Source: Lineus longissimus (Eukaryota > Nemertea > Pilidiophora > Heteronemertea > Lineidae). From it: a stretch of 64,000 nt of DNA. This document shows, one piece after another, positions 44,401-59,400 of this stretch. The notes under the pieces were generated by a model, which saw nothing but the letters and a program-made list of their open reading frames with translations, did no database searches and was not told where the DNA came from. The stretch is taken from positions 11,942,937 through 12,006,936 of the forward strand of contig NC_088313.1 in assembly GCF_910592395.1 (NCBI RefSeq), in the 5' to 3' direction. The translations under genes and the position numbers were made by a program. Within the stretch, counting starts at the first letter, position 1; each line of letters starts with the position of its first letter.

Positions 44401-47400
44401 AGCAATTAGTTATAAAAAATCCATAATCAGGTTGTAATCAATGGCAACATATACTGTAAATTGTTTCTTATGAGGCGACACAAAAATTGATGTAACAGTC
44501 CTACCAGAAAGTAAATGTCCACCGTTTTTTAAAAATATCACAGAAATAAAATAAGATATTTGAATGCGGTTTTCAGCAGAGTATGGTATATTTAGTTGAT
44601 CATATATGTATTGTATTTGGATGCACCTTACTCCATCCTTTCATTTCTGCTCAGGATTTTTATGTTATTTTTTTTCTCTTCAATAACCTTTGATAAAGAC
44701 CCCCAATCCTTCATGTATGAGCTGAGTTGGCCATAAAGAACCTGACTGACTGCATTACTGACTATGAGTGGTGCTTTCAAAGGTCACTAGCTGTCTGAAA
44801 AAAACAATCACCTGTAGCGAGCTTTAAAACTAATCTTCAAAATGAAAGAATTTAGCAGGAATTTTCTAGTAATGAAAGCAAAAAAACAACTTTTGTTACG
44901 TCATAGTTCACTCATACATTGTGAAAAAGAACAAAAAATAGATGATAAATTAAAAAGTTACTTTTTGAACATTTTAAAAATTGCCTGTTACATAATGAAG
45001 AGACAGGATAAGCTGGGCCCAAATGCAACAGATACATGACCAACTAGATATACCATTCTCTGCTGAAAACCGCATTCAATTATCTTATTCTATCTCTGTG
45101 ATATTTTTAAAACCTGTGGACATTTACTTTCTTGTAGGACTGTACATGTACACATCGTAAATGTTTTTAAGGTTTAAGCCAAATTGCATGTTCAACAATA
45201 TTGGAACGGTATAACCTCACACCAATTTGCGCTTATATGTGTGCCAAAACAAACTCATCGATGTGAAAATGAACCGTTTTCTAATCTAAATAAACTAGAA
45301 ACTGGGCTTCAAAATCACAAAACTATCAAATATCCCATCAAATAACAGTTACATTAAATTAGAAACATTTTGATAGACATAAAATGCGATTTCTAAACAT
45401 GTGAACATCTAACCACAACAAACGAGACGTTTTGCATTTTTTCATGTTTTTTTCTAGTTTTTTACCGCGAACGCGAAATTAAACCTGCTATAAAACCAGT
45501 TGAAATCGGTCAAAATTAATAAGATATGAATATTCCATTAGATGACAACAAATGGAACCATGTGCTATCCTTAGATGGTCCATTCAGCACCGACAACATA
45601 CTAAACTGCTAACCACAAAAATATGTGATGATGTGGAGTAGAAAAACCTTCTTCGAAAATTATTCTCAAACCAGTGCCATCACTTCTCCTCAAAACTGTC
45701 GAACAGCAAAATGCGAAACATATCGCTTTTCATATAAATGTTATATTTGACATTGTATCTAAACTAGCATTGTACCCGTGGCGCAGGCAGGTTCAAATGG
45801 GCTATACCTTGAATAGATTGAATTGCAATGAAAATCTAATGCAAAATCAAAGGAGCGATATCGAAGAGACAAATTAAACCAACCATTTGTCCACAGACTC
45901 GGACCTATAGCTGTGGCGTGCTGTATGCGTGCACATAAAAGTAAGTCAATTGGTCCGATAGAGATGATGAGGCAATGTGAATATGCCTCGTTCCTTAGTC
46001 AGCAATATGCCCCTTTTTATACGGAGAAGAAGGAGAACCCAGATAGGCATTCACATGTCGGCCTCCAAATGGCTCGGACCAATTGCACTATCACTACTAT
46101 AACTTTAAAATGCGTGCTCCTCCTACATGTAGCATGATCTCGGGCAAGGCACTTAGTCGACAGCAAGCTAGTAGTTCAGCACCGTGAGCAGCTCCTTGAT
46201 AAGGCCATGCCAAGTTCAGATTGCCTCTTCAGATACATCAAGTTTTGAAAGCTGTGGGGAGCACATAAACATACCATTGTAACCTTAATTTGAAAATCCC
46301 TTTATAATCAAGGGCTAGCTCTGGCTAATACAGTACCCATAAACAATAGACCATCAATTTGACCCCAGCTCCTTACTGCGGGAAAACCCAAGTCCAGCAA
46401 CCAAAAGTACCAAAAAATACGTTTTTGTTTACATTTGAACTGCACACATGCGTTTGTTTACAATTTCTTTCCCCGCGAAATCTCGAAGATCAGGTGACCT
46501 GCAATCGTGGTTTGAAAATAACATTAACCTGGGTTCAGCAGGTCAACAGGTACAGGCTGTTCCAATCATCCCCCTACAGCCAGCTGTTCAACAGGTAGTG
46601 TTAGTCACCCCACAGGGAGTGCAGGTGATTGATTAAGCCCCTGCATAACTAAACAGCAATGGCTTGGCTTCTGTGAGTGGTAAGGAGAATTGACAGTGTC
46701 CGATTAAAAATCCCTCATTACTGCTCCGCTGAAGTAAATTTCCGAAAATAAACATAACGTTGCATCAGGATAACATAATCATCTGCAAACGTGCAAAATT
46801 TCGAGACGAAACACGACCCCCAAATGGCACTTTATCGAGCCGCCTTATAGTATTATGATATAGATAGTTTTATAGAGATCAGTGACTTTGAAGCAGGCGT
46901 TTACTTTCAAACGGGGTGTTTGTATCGGCCATGTTCAGCTGATCGAAGAATTATTCAAAGTCCTGTTGTTTCGGAATGGGCTTGACCCGAGAGAGCCCTG
47001 TCCCAACGCGTGTCTTTCGAAATGGTCGGTGGCTTTGATGTTGAAACCATATGTTCCCTATAGCTAGTTGCCTGACTCTTTATTTGAAAGACTCTGGCCT
47101 AGTTCAGTCTGACTGGTCGGCACATTGGTCCGACCTGCGATTGGGATGGCACACCCGCCCAAGTTTTACGACAACATTGTAACAGCGGTTATGCCATCTC
47201 GATACGTCGGGCACCAAAAGCTTGAAGGACTTGGATCCAACAATACTACGAGACAATACCATCGCGGACAACGTGCCAATAGCAAGGCCGATGACTCTCT
47301 CGAATGGCTGATTGCGACTGCGCGATGTCACTTGACTACCAAATCTGCAACATAACTGTTGATTATTATCATTACCAATCAAAAACTAAGTTCGCTGATC

Positions 47401-50400
47401 CAGGACATTACTGTGAAGTTGACTCCTAGTTCCCAGTACCCAGTTCCTTATTCGTGCCCATTTCGAAATTTGTTATTTAGCCTGCGATTACTTCCAGTAT
47501 GGGCGCCAATAAGAAACTGGGAGTTAGGCTAAGTATTTCCAAGTTTCCAATTCAATTTTCTTTCAAATATTAACCCTCCAAAGTCCGTTAACTCCTCCGA
47601 TTGATGTTAATCCGTTGTTACTCTAGCTCCCGATTTAATTTCTGCCTCCCGATTTAACTTGATATCCGCTTGACCCTTTGTAACTCCATTTCCCGGTTCA
47701 AAATGCTAGCTCCGTATTCGTTTCACGGTTCGTTTAACCCTTTGTAAGTCCATTTCCCGATCCAAATGCTCGCTCCCGATTAAACTACCGATCAGTTAAA
47801 CCCATTCTTAGTCCATTTTCCCAATGAAAGTGCGAGTTCCAAATTCGTTGTCCAATTCGCCTTACCCTTTCTAACTCTATTTCCCGATTCAAATGCTAGC
47901 TCCCGATTCAACTCCCGTTTCGTTTAACCCTTTCTTATTGCATTTCTCGGTTTAAAATGCTGGCTTCTCATTCATTTTCCTTATCGCTTAACCCGTTTTA
48001 ACTCCATTTCCCGATTTAAATCCTATCTCCCAATTCAACTCCTAGTTCATTTAACCATTTCTTATTGCATTTCCCGGCTCAAAATGCTAGCTCCTAATTC
48101 GTTGTCCAATTCGTTTAACCCTTTCTAATTCCGTTTCCCGATTCAAATGCTGGCTCCCGATTCAGCTCCCGATTCAGTTATGGGACCTTGGAGGGTTAAT
48201 ATTTGGAAGAAAAATGACCTTGGAACTGGGAAATATTTAGGCTCACTCCCAGTTCCTTATTCTCCCGATACTGGAAGTATTCGCAGGCAAATAACAAATT
48301 TCAAAATGGCCACGAATAAGGAACTGGGAACTGGGAACTGGAGCCAACTTCACAGACCCCTTTTTATAACTACACATTTTGTCACGGCTACTATAAAATC
48401 TTATTTTTGCTCCTATTTCAGGGGCGGCAACAGAAGTCTTGATGACAGACAAGCCCCTGCACCCAATTAATGTCGGTGAGGCAGTCAACATAACATGTGA
48501 AACGAGCAGTAGCCAATCTGGCCCACCCGGTGAATTTGACTGGTTCAAAAACGGCCAGCCAGTCCCTCCACGTTTCACTATATCAGAATCCAGTTCAGAA
48601 CGAGATGGTGTGGATTACTATGTCAGTAGTCTTCAGTTCGCAGTTGACAAAATTGACAACCAGGCCAGCTTTGAGTGCAGGATTAACGTTGAGAAAGCCT
48701 TTCGGAAGGAGGTCACTGTACAAGTATTTTGTAAGTGTAGACACTGGTTTCTTCCAGCAAACGATGATGCACCCTGGCAACCTCCTACTTTGACACTGAT
48801 TTAATCACTCTTCAGCCTGAATTGACTTCACCTGAAATAGTTCCCTTACGCGGTAACACAAATAATAGGTAGTGGTTCGGCTTCAGTCTCTATATTTTCA
48901 ATGGTCGACAGGTCGACAGGTTAAAGATAACTTTTTTCCGGCACTTTATTGTAGTTCCAAACATGTTGGGCCGAATTTACGAAGGGTGTTTAAGAGTTAG
49001 ACGCGTGTAAATTCTACATAATCAGTTTCAGGGCCTAATACGGTTTTCATGAACAAACCCTGCAAGGCCCTGACTCTGTCTATTCAGACATTAAACGCTG
49101 TTTTAAGCTAAACACCCTTTGTAAATTCGGCCCGTTATGTTTTCAGAGCATTTATTGAACACCTCCGCACTGGTCGACACCTCGACAGTTCGACGGCTCG
49201 TTCCATTTTCAAATTCATGTAGGCCCTACGGCAACTTCATCGTGAGCCGTAGTTATCCAGAGTGTGGGGAATGCTTACTAGAAAACACACTATTATCATT
49301 TCATAAAAGTATCTTATGATACTTTTAAAATAAATAAGTCAACATTTTGATTTTTATTCAATTATTATGATGGTTCATTATCATCATTTCCTTTACTTCG
49401 TATCAACACTGTAAATGACATTGATGTCACTGCACGAGCGTCCACACTGGGTTCCTCAACCCTTGAGATGTATTCAAAAATGCCCTGCATTGTTCATGAT
49501 GAATACAACATTGATATGACGTTACCTGTCATATATCAGTCAGACTATCCACCGACCTGTCGACCTGTCAACCTGACAACCTCTCATGCAGTTAGTCACA
49601 CTATCCAACTACCTATCGATCTGTCGACCTGACAACCTGTCATTCAGTCTCACTATCTCGCACCTGTCGACCTGTCAACTATCAACTCCTTCAGAACACG
49701 CGCATACGTTATATTATTACCACTAGTAGGAGGCTTTTTCCGACTTATTAACGATTTTTCTAACTTTTTCTGATTTCTCCGACATTTCTCCGACATTGTC
49801 CGACTTTTCTCCGACTTTGTCCAAAAGATCGGATTTCCAGCAAACCAGTGAAAATTAATAGGGCTTCCCAAAATAGTCTTTAAAGGCCATATATCTAGGT
49901 TTTTTGCCATTTTCTGCTGTAAGACGATTTCAAAAGTGTACCTAACACTTTATACAATACAGAAAACCAAATGCAATTAGCTCCATCCATTTTGAAGATA
50001 TAGCCAATTATGTGTTTGACAACTTGGTTACCAAATCAGGCTAGCAACTGGCTTGTTAGAGCCAGGCGGCGGGTTCAGCAAAAGTTGTGATGTAGATCAG
50101 GTTATCTGTACATGTCATGCAATCATAAAAGCAGGAGGGCCTTAATTAATTATGCACACCTGGAAGTAATGTGTTTCATTCACTATGGTGTATTGTGTGG
50201 CTCCGAATTGTGTCAAGGCTATCACAAAGAACAATCGAATGACGGATGGGACCCATTTTCATGAATTTCCAAAGCCAGTTGAACGAGAGAGGAGGAAGCT
50301 GTGGATTCGGAAGTGCAAACGTTTGGAGTGTTGGAAGCCTGGGCCTTCGGCCAAACTTTGCAGTGATCACTTTATCGATACGGATTATCACATGAAGCCG

Positions 50401-53400
50401 GATATCTGCATCCAACTGAATATTAAATGCCACTTGTTAAAAACAGCTGTTCCAACCATGTCAATTGCATTTAATGCCCGAGGCTGCTGAGGTCGGTTGT
50501 TATACATAATGTGTAGGCCCTATTGGGGCCTGTGATACCGCATAGTGTCTTCTTGTGTTCCAGCCATAGCAAGGTGACAGCGACACAGGTCAGTGTCAGT
50601 GACAGCCACCGTCAATGACAGATTATTGTCATCTGACATCTAGGCCTATCTAACGTTGCACGGCATTATATCGTCACGTCAAGATGATTGTGCATAATAC
50701 CGTCACTTTTCAATAGTAGTCAGCGTCATGACATAACTGGCGATACAACACAGACGAGGCGAAACAATATTGTGCAACATTAGTCTGTTCAAAAATCATA
50801 CATGTTATGCATCTGCAACCGTCTATAAATGTCTTCTTTGCTATATCGGCAGGTCTGCCATGCAAATTGATTAACCACAAATTCTAATCACTTTCGTCCG
50901 AATGATCACTCTCATTATGATCTAGTGATATTAATGGCTCGAACATGTACGGCTCAACGTTTAAATATCCTTCTGTATCGACCAAAACATCCTCAAATTC
51001 ACTGCTCTCACTCTCTGAACTGTATGCGGAAGCCATCTTGCTTTGTTCTGACTGGCCTGATCTACGTCATCAAAAAATCCCTAGCGGCCACATGTGGAAC
51101 TAATCTAAAGTTGTGTGTGGTGGGAAATTCAAATAGTTTAAAATTGAAAATTGAAATAACTAAATAATGACTTTATTATTAGAATTTTTTTAATGTCTGA
51201 GATCTTGTTTTTTTAACCCTCAACATATTTCATGAGTATCTGGCATGTTTTCAAACCTTGATATATGGCCTTTAAATGTTGTCAATACTTTTTTATTGAA
51301 CAACCCAGTGAAAATATGCAGTACACAAGCCAGAGAAAACCCTGTGTAAGTAATGTATGAATAAGACAAGTTAAACTTGGAGGGAAATTTTAACTGTGGT
51401 AAAAAACGCTTCAGCTCCAAAACATGTAAAATGGCCACGACAACAAAGCCTTGTGAATTCAAGTAATTTTTGATGTGCTGAACTGTATAATTTATAGTAT
51501 TTACATGCATGATACAGACCAATACCTACATGTATGTTGAATACCATTGGTAAGACAGTTGTTTTTATATCAAACGTCTTGAATTGTACACCATACTTAA
51601 AGCTAGACGCAAAATATGTATCCGACAGTCTGTTGCATAGAGTTGAACAAGTGCAGCAGAAAGGGTACATTTAACAGATCCTTATTAAAAACGTGTTACG
51701 TCGCAATGCAGAAAGTACAAAAGGGGACTTTACACGGTGCTAGATCGAGACAACCCTCCTGTATAACAGCATTTAACAACATTCGTACATGGGTAATTAA
51801 CTCTCTTTTGCACTGGACATATTTGTTAACTCTTTTACCACCGAACCTGAGTATTAACCCTTTGACACCGTACCAACAGAGCAAATGCCGATGTCGACCA
51901 ACGTAGCAGATCTGCTACACCGAAATTGGCCCATCCCCTGTCATTCGTGTGATCACTTTTTATTGATTTGTTGCAACCTACAGTTACTTCAGTTATTAAC
52001 AAACATTACGTTACAGCAAATAAACAAATATTTTCCCCGTAAAGTGTGCCATCTGGTCAACAGCACCAAAATGTACTGCCATTTGATGGTTATAAACGGA
52101 ACTGATCTAAGTAGCAGATTATCCACAGTGGTAAAAGGAGCAAAAAAATCGTAATCTTGGTCAATCACTCATACCATTTTGACCATGTAGCAGATCTGCG
52201 ACAGTGGTTAATATAGAGTTAATGGTTATGCATTAATTGTATGCCTCTTTAAGTTCGAATTTCTTGGTCCATTCTAGAAAATCTCAAAACTATAATGGTC
52301 ACAAAAAATTAACGGTTTGCAGTTGAAATGTGGTTTTATGCGATTTTCTAAAAATGCCAAAATAGTAGTGTGGAACTATTCAAAAAGGTATTTGTGCTAA
52401 AGTGTTATCAGTGAGTAAATAACTTATAAAGGTTCCAATGACCAATTGCTTTTATATACATAAAACTCAGTGTTTTCTTTGTTTCTTACCATATAGAATT
52501 AGACCTATTTTGTAAAAGTCTCCCCTGCTTGAACATGGAGTGGGCCAACCCAGATCCACCAATGTGTGACATGCGAACGGTCCAAGGAGTTGAGCTAATT
52601 ACTATTCACACCTAGGGTCACTTTGGGCGTTTGCATCATACCTCATCAACCCTATTAAACTTAGGCATTTGATTTTTAATGGACTATTTTGGGAAGCCCT
52701 AGTATTTTTCACAGGTTTTCTGGAAATCCGACCATTTTGACAAAGTCGGAAGAAATCTCCTACTTGTGTACTCAGCGTGTTGCCAGTGCTGTGAGGGTGT
52801 CTATAAACCGAAGATCGAAGACCGAAGATCGAAGATAGAAGACCCACCCAAAACTATAAAACGAAGATCCCCCAACTATAAAAGGAAGACCCTAATGTCA
52901 ACTATAAAACGAAGATCCCCCCATCTATAAAAGGAAGACCCTAATGTCAACTATAAAACGAAGATCCCCCAACTATAAAAGGAAGACCCTGATGTCAACT
53001 ATAAAACGAAGATCCCCCCAACTATAAAAGGAAGACCCTGATGTCAACTATAAAACGAAGATCCCCCCAACTATAAAAGGAAGACCCTAATGTCAACTAT
53101 AAAACGAAGATCCCCCCATCTATAAAAGGAAGACCCTGATGGTTTTCATTCTCATGTTCAGTTACTGCACAGTTTGTTTTCATTTTCGGTCCATGCTACA
53201 TTAATGATTTGAGAAAGTAAGTGTACCGGGTACTACACCAGTCGTGTCTAGCCTTAGCAGCTTAGTGGCACAGTTTACATAAGGCGGGGAGCCCCGTACC
53301 TGTTACCATGCAGCCGTGCTCCAATATGACCTAGTTTCTCACTGTACTCATCATAGCCAGCCCTCAGCTTCGTCCAGAAGCTGTTTCTATGTGCATGTGT

Positions 53401-56400
53401 GTGTATCGTCATAGGCTCCCAGCAGGTTAGTTGATCACACGGCCAATATGGAATTGGTCCTACATACAGAAAAACAATCCAAACGTCGACCCATAGCTAC
53501 CCCCCCCCCCCCAACAGTTTCAATGTTTCCCTGCTCTGGGTGACTTGGTAATTTAGAATCTCGTCCCCAGGGGTTAGGCTCCACCATCATGGGTCGAGAC
53601 TGGCAGGTCGGTCGCCAACTCCTAAATGCAGTGTTAGGAAAATCCGGAATTTACCTGAATGATCTGATCTCCTATGTCACTACGCCGCACTCAGGCTAGC
53701 TTGCTTGTTGAAATACAGATGCTCAGTCACGTGTTATGACGTGCAAGTCTGCAGTAACTGAACCTGAGGGTCTAAAACCACCAGGGTCTTCCTTTTATAG
53801 ATGGGGGGATCTTCGTTTTATAGTTGACATTAGGGTCTTCCTTTTATAGATGGGGGGATCTTCGTTTTATAGTTGACATTAGGGTCTTCCTTTTATAGTT
53901 GGGGGGATCTTCGTTTTATAGTTGACATCAGGGTCTTCCTTTTATAGTTGGGGGGATCTTCGTTTTATAGTTGACATTAGGGTCTTCCTTTTATAGATGG
54001 GGGGATCTTCGTTTTATAGTTGACATTAGGGTCTTCCTTTTATAGATGGGGGGATCTTCGTTTTATAGTTGACATTAGGGTCTTCCTTTTATAGTTGGGG
54101 GGATCTTCGTTTTATAGTTGACATCAGGGTCTTCCTTTTATAGTTGGGGGGATCTTCGTTTTATAGTTGACATTAGGGTCTTCCTTTTATAGATGGGGGG
54201 ATCTTCGTTTTATAGTTGACATTAGGGTCTTCCTTTTATAGATGGGGGGATCTTCGTTTTATAGTTGACATTAGGGTCTTCCTTTTATAGTTGGGGGGAT
54301 CTTCGTTTTATAGTTTTGGGGGGGTCTTCCATCTTCGATCTTCGGTCTTCGGTCTTTGGTCTTCGGTTTATAGACACCCAGTGCTGTGAGCATGCGCACT
54401 TGTAACTGGGGTAGTAAAAGTAGTCCTTGGAAGGCGAAGGGAATAGTCAACTTCTAATGTACCCGTTTCCAGACTTTATGTTGTTAGGCTCTTTGTAAAA
54501 GCATGTATACCAAAATCCTTAATGTTGGGAAATAAATTCTTTTTCCCGTTCTTTATTAATGGCAGATTTAATAATCTTCTCAGCCCGTTATTCGGTAAAA
54601 ACCTGGCTGATTTGAAAGCCGTTCACATACAGAAATTGCCTTAGGGCAGGGCCCAAATCAGAAGAAAAAAACACAATTTTGGCATTTCGATATTAGTGCG
54701 ATTGCCCCTCTGTATAGATAGCATCTTATGTTTTGACGTTATTTTAGTTATCCCGGACGGAATCAAGCTGAGTGACTCGCTTATAACATCATGGGAAGGC
54801 GATCGAAACACTTTGGTCTGTGAGACCACATCGAGTAGTAATCCACCAGTTATTCTTTCCATGTGGAAAGCAGGTAAAGCGCTGGATCAGCGGGTCGGCC
54901 CAGATGTGACAGACGGAGACAACGGAGGATATAGCGCCAAAGTTGAGGTGTTAGTTGACACCAGCCGTTCTGATAACGGGGTGCAGTACCTCTGTATCGC
55001 GACCTACATGAACACTTTGACGTTGCTAATGCCAGCACGTAACAATGTGAAGTGTAAGTCATTACTCAAGAGGAGCCGATTAATTTGCATTATTAGATAT
55101 TGAGGTCTTTAAGAATATCAATACTTTTTTGGACCAACATTAATAAATAACACTCCTTCACGAGTGATTTTTGCAAAGGCAAATGCATTAGGGTACACTT
55201 CGGATGCTCTTAATTCTTAATACCATCATGCACAGCGCACGGAGCTACTAGGCTTACTAGTACTCAGTTGATACATTCTGAAAACCATCTGGGCGGATTG
55301 TGTTGTCACATTTTGTCACGAGGTACCCATATGATATACATTTTACATCATTTTTCTTGCAGTCAACCCAACCAACATCTCAATCACAGATAAACCAACT
55401 CGGCCATTACTTGCCGGCGAGATCTTTCCTATCACATGCAAAGCGGACAGTGCGAATCCTGCTGCAGATATCCTAGTTCATCGTAAGAGGCAAGGTCACA
55501 GCTGGGAGAACATTACGGTTGATAACGGCTTGATTTTCTTAAAAGAGAGAAAAAAAGATGGCGCCTACAATGGCGAGATACGAACGAGTCAGATACGTGT
55601 TAACGCGACGCGACACGACAACGGTGCAGAATTTAGATGTCTGGTGAGGGATCAGGCTCACGGCTTTGAAGTGATGGATACTGCTCTAGTAGAAGTGTTT
55701 TGTAAGTACACGCTGTATGTTGACGTTAACTTTTTTGCGACAGTACGGATGTTTTATTGGCACTCCACTTTCCTTTAAGTAGCTTTGGTACTCGTGACCC
55801 GAGGTCCTAGGTCCAGCTGCAGCGGGCCTGCCAAATTTTGTTTTGCTCGATGTAAGCGTTATTCCATTGCCAGACATCACAGCACTTTTGTACATCGATT
55901 TTTCTGCAAAAAGCTATTTTTATCGCTTGGGGTTAGGAGTTGAACTGGAGGTCTTGAACCACGGGCTGCCAAAGGTAAATTTCTATCGCCTTTTTTCCAA
56001 CGCCAAACAACCAGCACAGACGCAAGTTGATATCTGTTGCGAAATCGACCGACAAGGTAACACACCAGCTCTACAAAACTGCGCTCTGTGTACGTGCGAA
56101 TAACTCTGATGAAATACCGATTCAATTTCAGACCCGCCCATACTAGAGATGGAGAAGAGCAGCAGCATAATGAAAGAGGGCGCCAAGCTGGTATTGACCT
56201 GCAAAGCATTCGCTGGAAATCCAAGCAACTATACGTACTCATGGTACCACAATGATATCCTAATTTCCGGTGCGAGAGAAAGCGTCTACCGGGTAGAAAA
56301 TGTATCAAACACGCAGGGCGGAACCTATAGATGCGAAGTAAGGAATTACTCGCCAGGAGGTGCTGTGTCAATCGCCGGAAACATCGATGTTCAATGTAAG

Positions 56401-59400
56401 CGTGATATATTTTACTTCGGGCAAATAAATAACAATGTCAATATGGTATAGCTTGAATATTGTAAATTATATTTACAATATTTAGATATTAGGGAGGTTA
56501 AGATCTCGAACGATAAACGTCAACGGGAACGGTATGGTAACGACGTCGTCGTCCTAATCGTCAACGGTTTCAATGATGAATAATGTCGTTCGGTTCAGAA
56601 GGTCATTACAGGCCTATAATGCACCTTCTGTGAGCGCAGTGCAGGTCTTTAATATGATTATGAATTTCTACACACATTGATGATGTAATCCATAGGCCTA
56701 GTGTAACAAACTTGTAACTCCATGTGAGATAGCCCAGGTGAAACCCTGTCGACCCGGTTTTGAAGTTTAAAATGCCCTAGGATAGAATGCCCGGGAAACA
56801 AAGGATTCTATTATGCGCTTCAATCTCTGAGCTATTGACGGTCAGGGTCTCTATAGAACCATATTGCAGAATACAATAGGGCCGGACACTTTTTCCAGGG
56901 GGGCATTTGTTACTGTTACACCGCCCGTTCGATCATTCACTTCTTTACAGTCACTCAAGTGGAACATGAAACCGAAGTTTCGTTTCTCTCAACTCAAAAT
57001 GAGACCAGGATGTGCTGCAGCTGAGAGAAGTTGTCGTTGTGCATGGTAGAGCAGCAAAAAATCTTCGTCATCTCCCAGAAGAAGCAGTGGATCAATGTTG
57101 GTGTTGGTCCGCTGACTACAAAAAATGTATCTAAAAGTGGCATGCACATCTACACGTCTAAAGTTGACGAGGGAATTTATTGAATAGCCGTGTACAACAG
57201 GCCCTGAAAGGCCAGGAAAAGTCACATTAAAACATTACTGAAGTCAGTTAAATGGCCTTGTTCTAGCGCCTATATCATTAAGCATAATATATTTCCATTA
57301 GTGCTAATGGCATCTTGATGACGGTCACTTTAAGAGCAGGGCATATCAAGAAGGTACCTTTAAAATATCTAGGTTAATGGTAACATTAAGAAGCGTTTCA
57401 GGTAGTGCTTTTATCTGTCTTTTACTAATAGGGTAACCTTAAATCTAATGGAAGGTTGGGGTTCCTTTAGCCGACAAAAATACCGAATTTTCGATGCGAG
57501 GGTCAGCAGTTGAAACATGGAGACTATTTTGGACGCCTGAGAAACGGTTTACAAATTATTATAACAGTAGTTGTGCGGCTAAAAGACGCAAAAAGCGGCC
57601 ATCTGAGTGTATGTTGGTGTGGGGTCAGTCGGGGCAGGCAAAGGTAGGCTTATTGTCATTACTCGGGTAGAATATTTATTAGTATTTATCTCGGTCAGTT
57701 ATAGACGGGACAGGGACGAATTTACAAAATACATGTACATGTACTTATAAGTTTCATTATTGACATTCTAGAATGAATATAATTAAACAAGAACCAGCTT
57801 AGCGTTGCCCACAACATCGGGATGATTTCTTTTCCTTTGCTATTTTCAATTTCTTTGCAGTCTATGCGCACAAGTTACATCTTGATCAAAGTTTGTTTGT
57901 ATTTGTTAATAATAACTCATTACTTGCATATCTGTTCTAAAAAGGATCCATAGCCGTCTGTGCCTTGCTACCCTTAATCTCAGACAGGACTCAAAGCAGA
58001 AAGTCGTTTTGATACGGAGTTCACCACTCAGTATCAAAATGTCTGTCGCCAAATTTCTGTCGCACTGAGATTTTTCATCTATCGGTTGCTTCGGTTAGAG
58101 GGTAGTAATTTCAAGTCAAAATATCGTGGTAGACGGGTACATGTTTAGCATCAATACGCTCACTACTTGCCTACAGCCATAGCGCCAGGGTGGTCTTAAC
58201 CACTCGATTTTATACCGAGAAATCATTTTATCAAGCTGTAGCATTTTACCTACAATAGTTCATTCATTTTTCGACATCCAGATCCACAGATTACGGTACA
58301 AGCACAAAATCCCAACCCGCGTTTGAACAGATTTGTATGCATTCTCATAATGGTACACCTTAGATTCGAAGGGCTGCTAAAGTTAATGGAATGACACGAT
58401 AAAAACGCTATATGAAAGTATTTAATGACGTGGCATTACCGTGGACTTAAATACTTCCATTAAAGTACCTTAATGGAAAACCATTAAAAATCTTTATGAT
58501 ATAGGCGCCTGGGACATCATAAAGCCTAATAAAGTGCCTTTAGCCCTAATGCTAGGATAAAGCCACTCCTTAAAGGGAGAACGCTTTTCATAAACGTGCC
58601 TTTAAAATATCTAGGTTAATGTTACCATTAAGAGTGTTTCAGGTAGTGGTTTAATCCTGTCTTTATTTTATTCGGTTCCTTTAAACCTGAAGGTAGTCTA
58701 GAGTTCCTTTAGTCGCGAGGACTTCGTCCAGGGTAGACGTGGAATCATGTTGCGCTTGATTCAGGAACGGAATAGGTGAATAGTATCGGTGATAGTATCG
58801 GTGATATTCACCATGTGAGCATTGCGACAACATCGAGGTGTATTGGTGCTGTGTCATCCGCGTTTGCAGCACGCATTGACCAACACGTTCACTTCGAGAG
58901 GGACCTCCAGAAGGTCAAAACCATTTTTTTTCTTCATAACACGGGTTTTCCAAGAGTAATTGGATCGATCGATGGGACCCATTGCCGTATACGCTAGCCT
59001 CACATCAACGAAAACGTGTATATCAATCGGAAAGGATACCACAGCATTAATATCATGCTAGTTTGTGATTGGGATATGATCATAAATAACTAGGTGGCAC
59101 GTTTTCCAGGAGGGTCTCATGACGCCTTCGTTCTCCACAGTTCAGCCCTTGGCCAGGCATTTGAAAACAATCCAGCGAATGGTTGGATGTTGGGAGACTC
59201 GGGGTATCCTTGCAAGAGGTGGCTTTGACACCTCTTGCCAATGCCCAAACCAGACAGGAAAGGGCATTCCAGGATGCAAATATGATGCAAATAAGAGCCA
59301 GATGCATCATAGAACGTTGCAACGGTCTCCTAAAGCAACGGTTCTGATGCCTCCGCAAGGAGATTCAATACACACCACAAAAGGCAAGCATTATTATTCA

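Larger units (their letters stand above)
49725..52764. mobile_element. THAP-encoding DNA transposon remnant with inverted terminal arms
   Basis: The left arm (about 49725-49900, containing CTCCGACTTTGTCCAAAAG, GATCGGATTTCCAG and GGGCTTCCCAAAATAGTC) recurs inverted at about 52675-52764. Inside are a THAP-domain ORF (50185-50490) and a convergent acidic ORF (50884-51036). There is no recognisable transposase core and no clear target duplication. THAP domains occur in P-element-like and Kolobok-like transposases. It occupies intron 6 of the Ig gene. Confidence 0.65.

Noticed and set aside
52848-54315. CRISPR-like regular arrays (also at 40770-41870 and 42050-43350)
   Set aside because: The 'spacers' repeat too, units are directly tandem, arms are inverted copies of each other, and the genome is eukaryotic. 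They are minisatellite arms of foldback transposons.
55843-56371. Extra coding exon between Ig exons 8 and 9, or a 164-codon minus-strand ORF
   Set aside because: The plus ORF lacks phase-compatible splice sites with Ig signatures, and the minus ORF is the shadow of exon 9.
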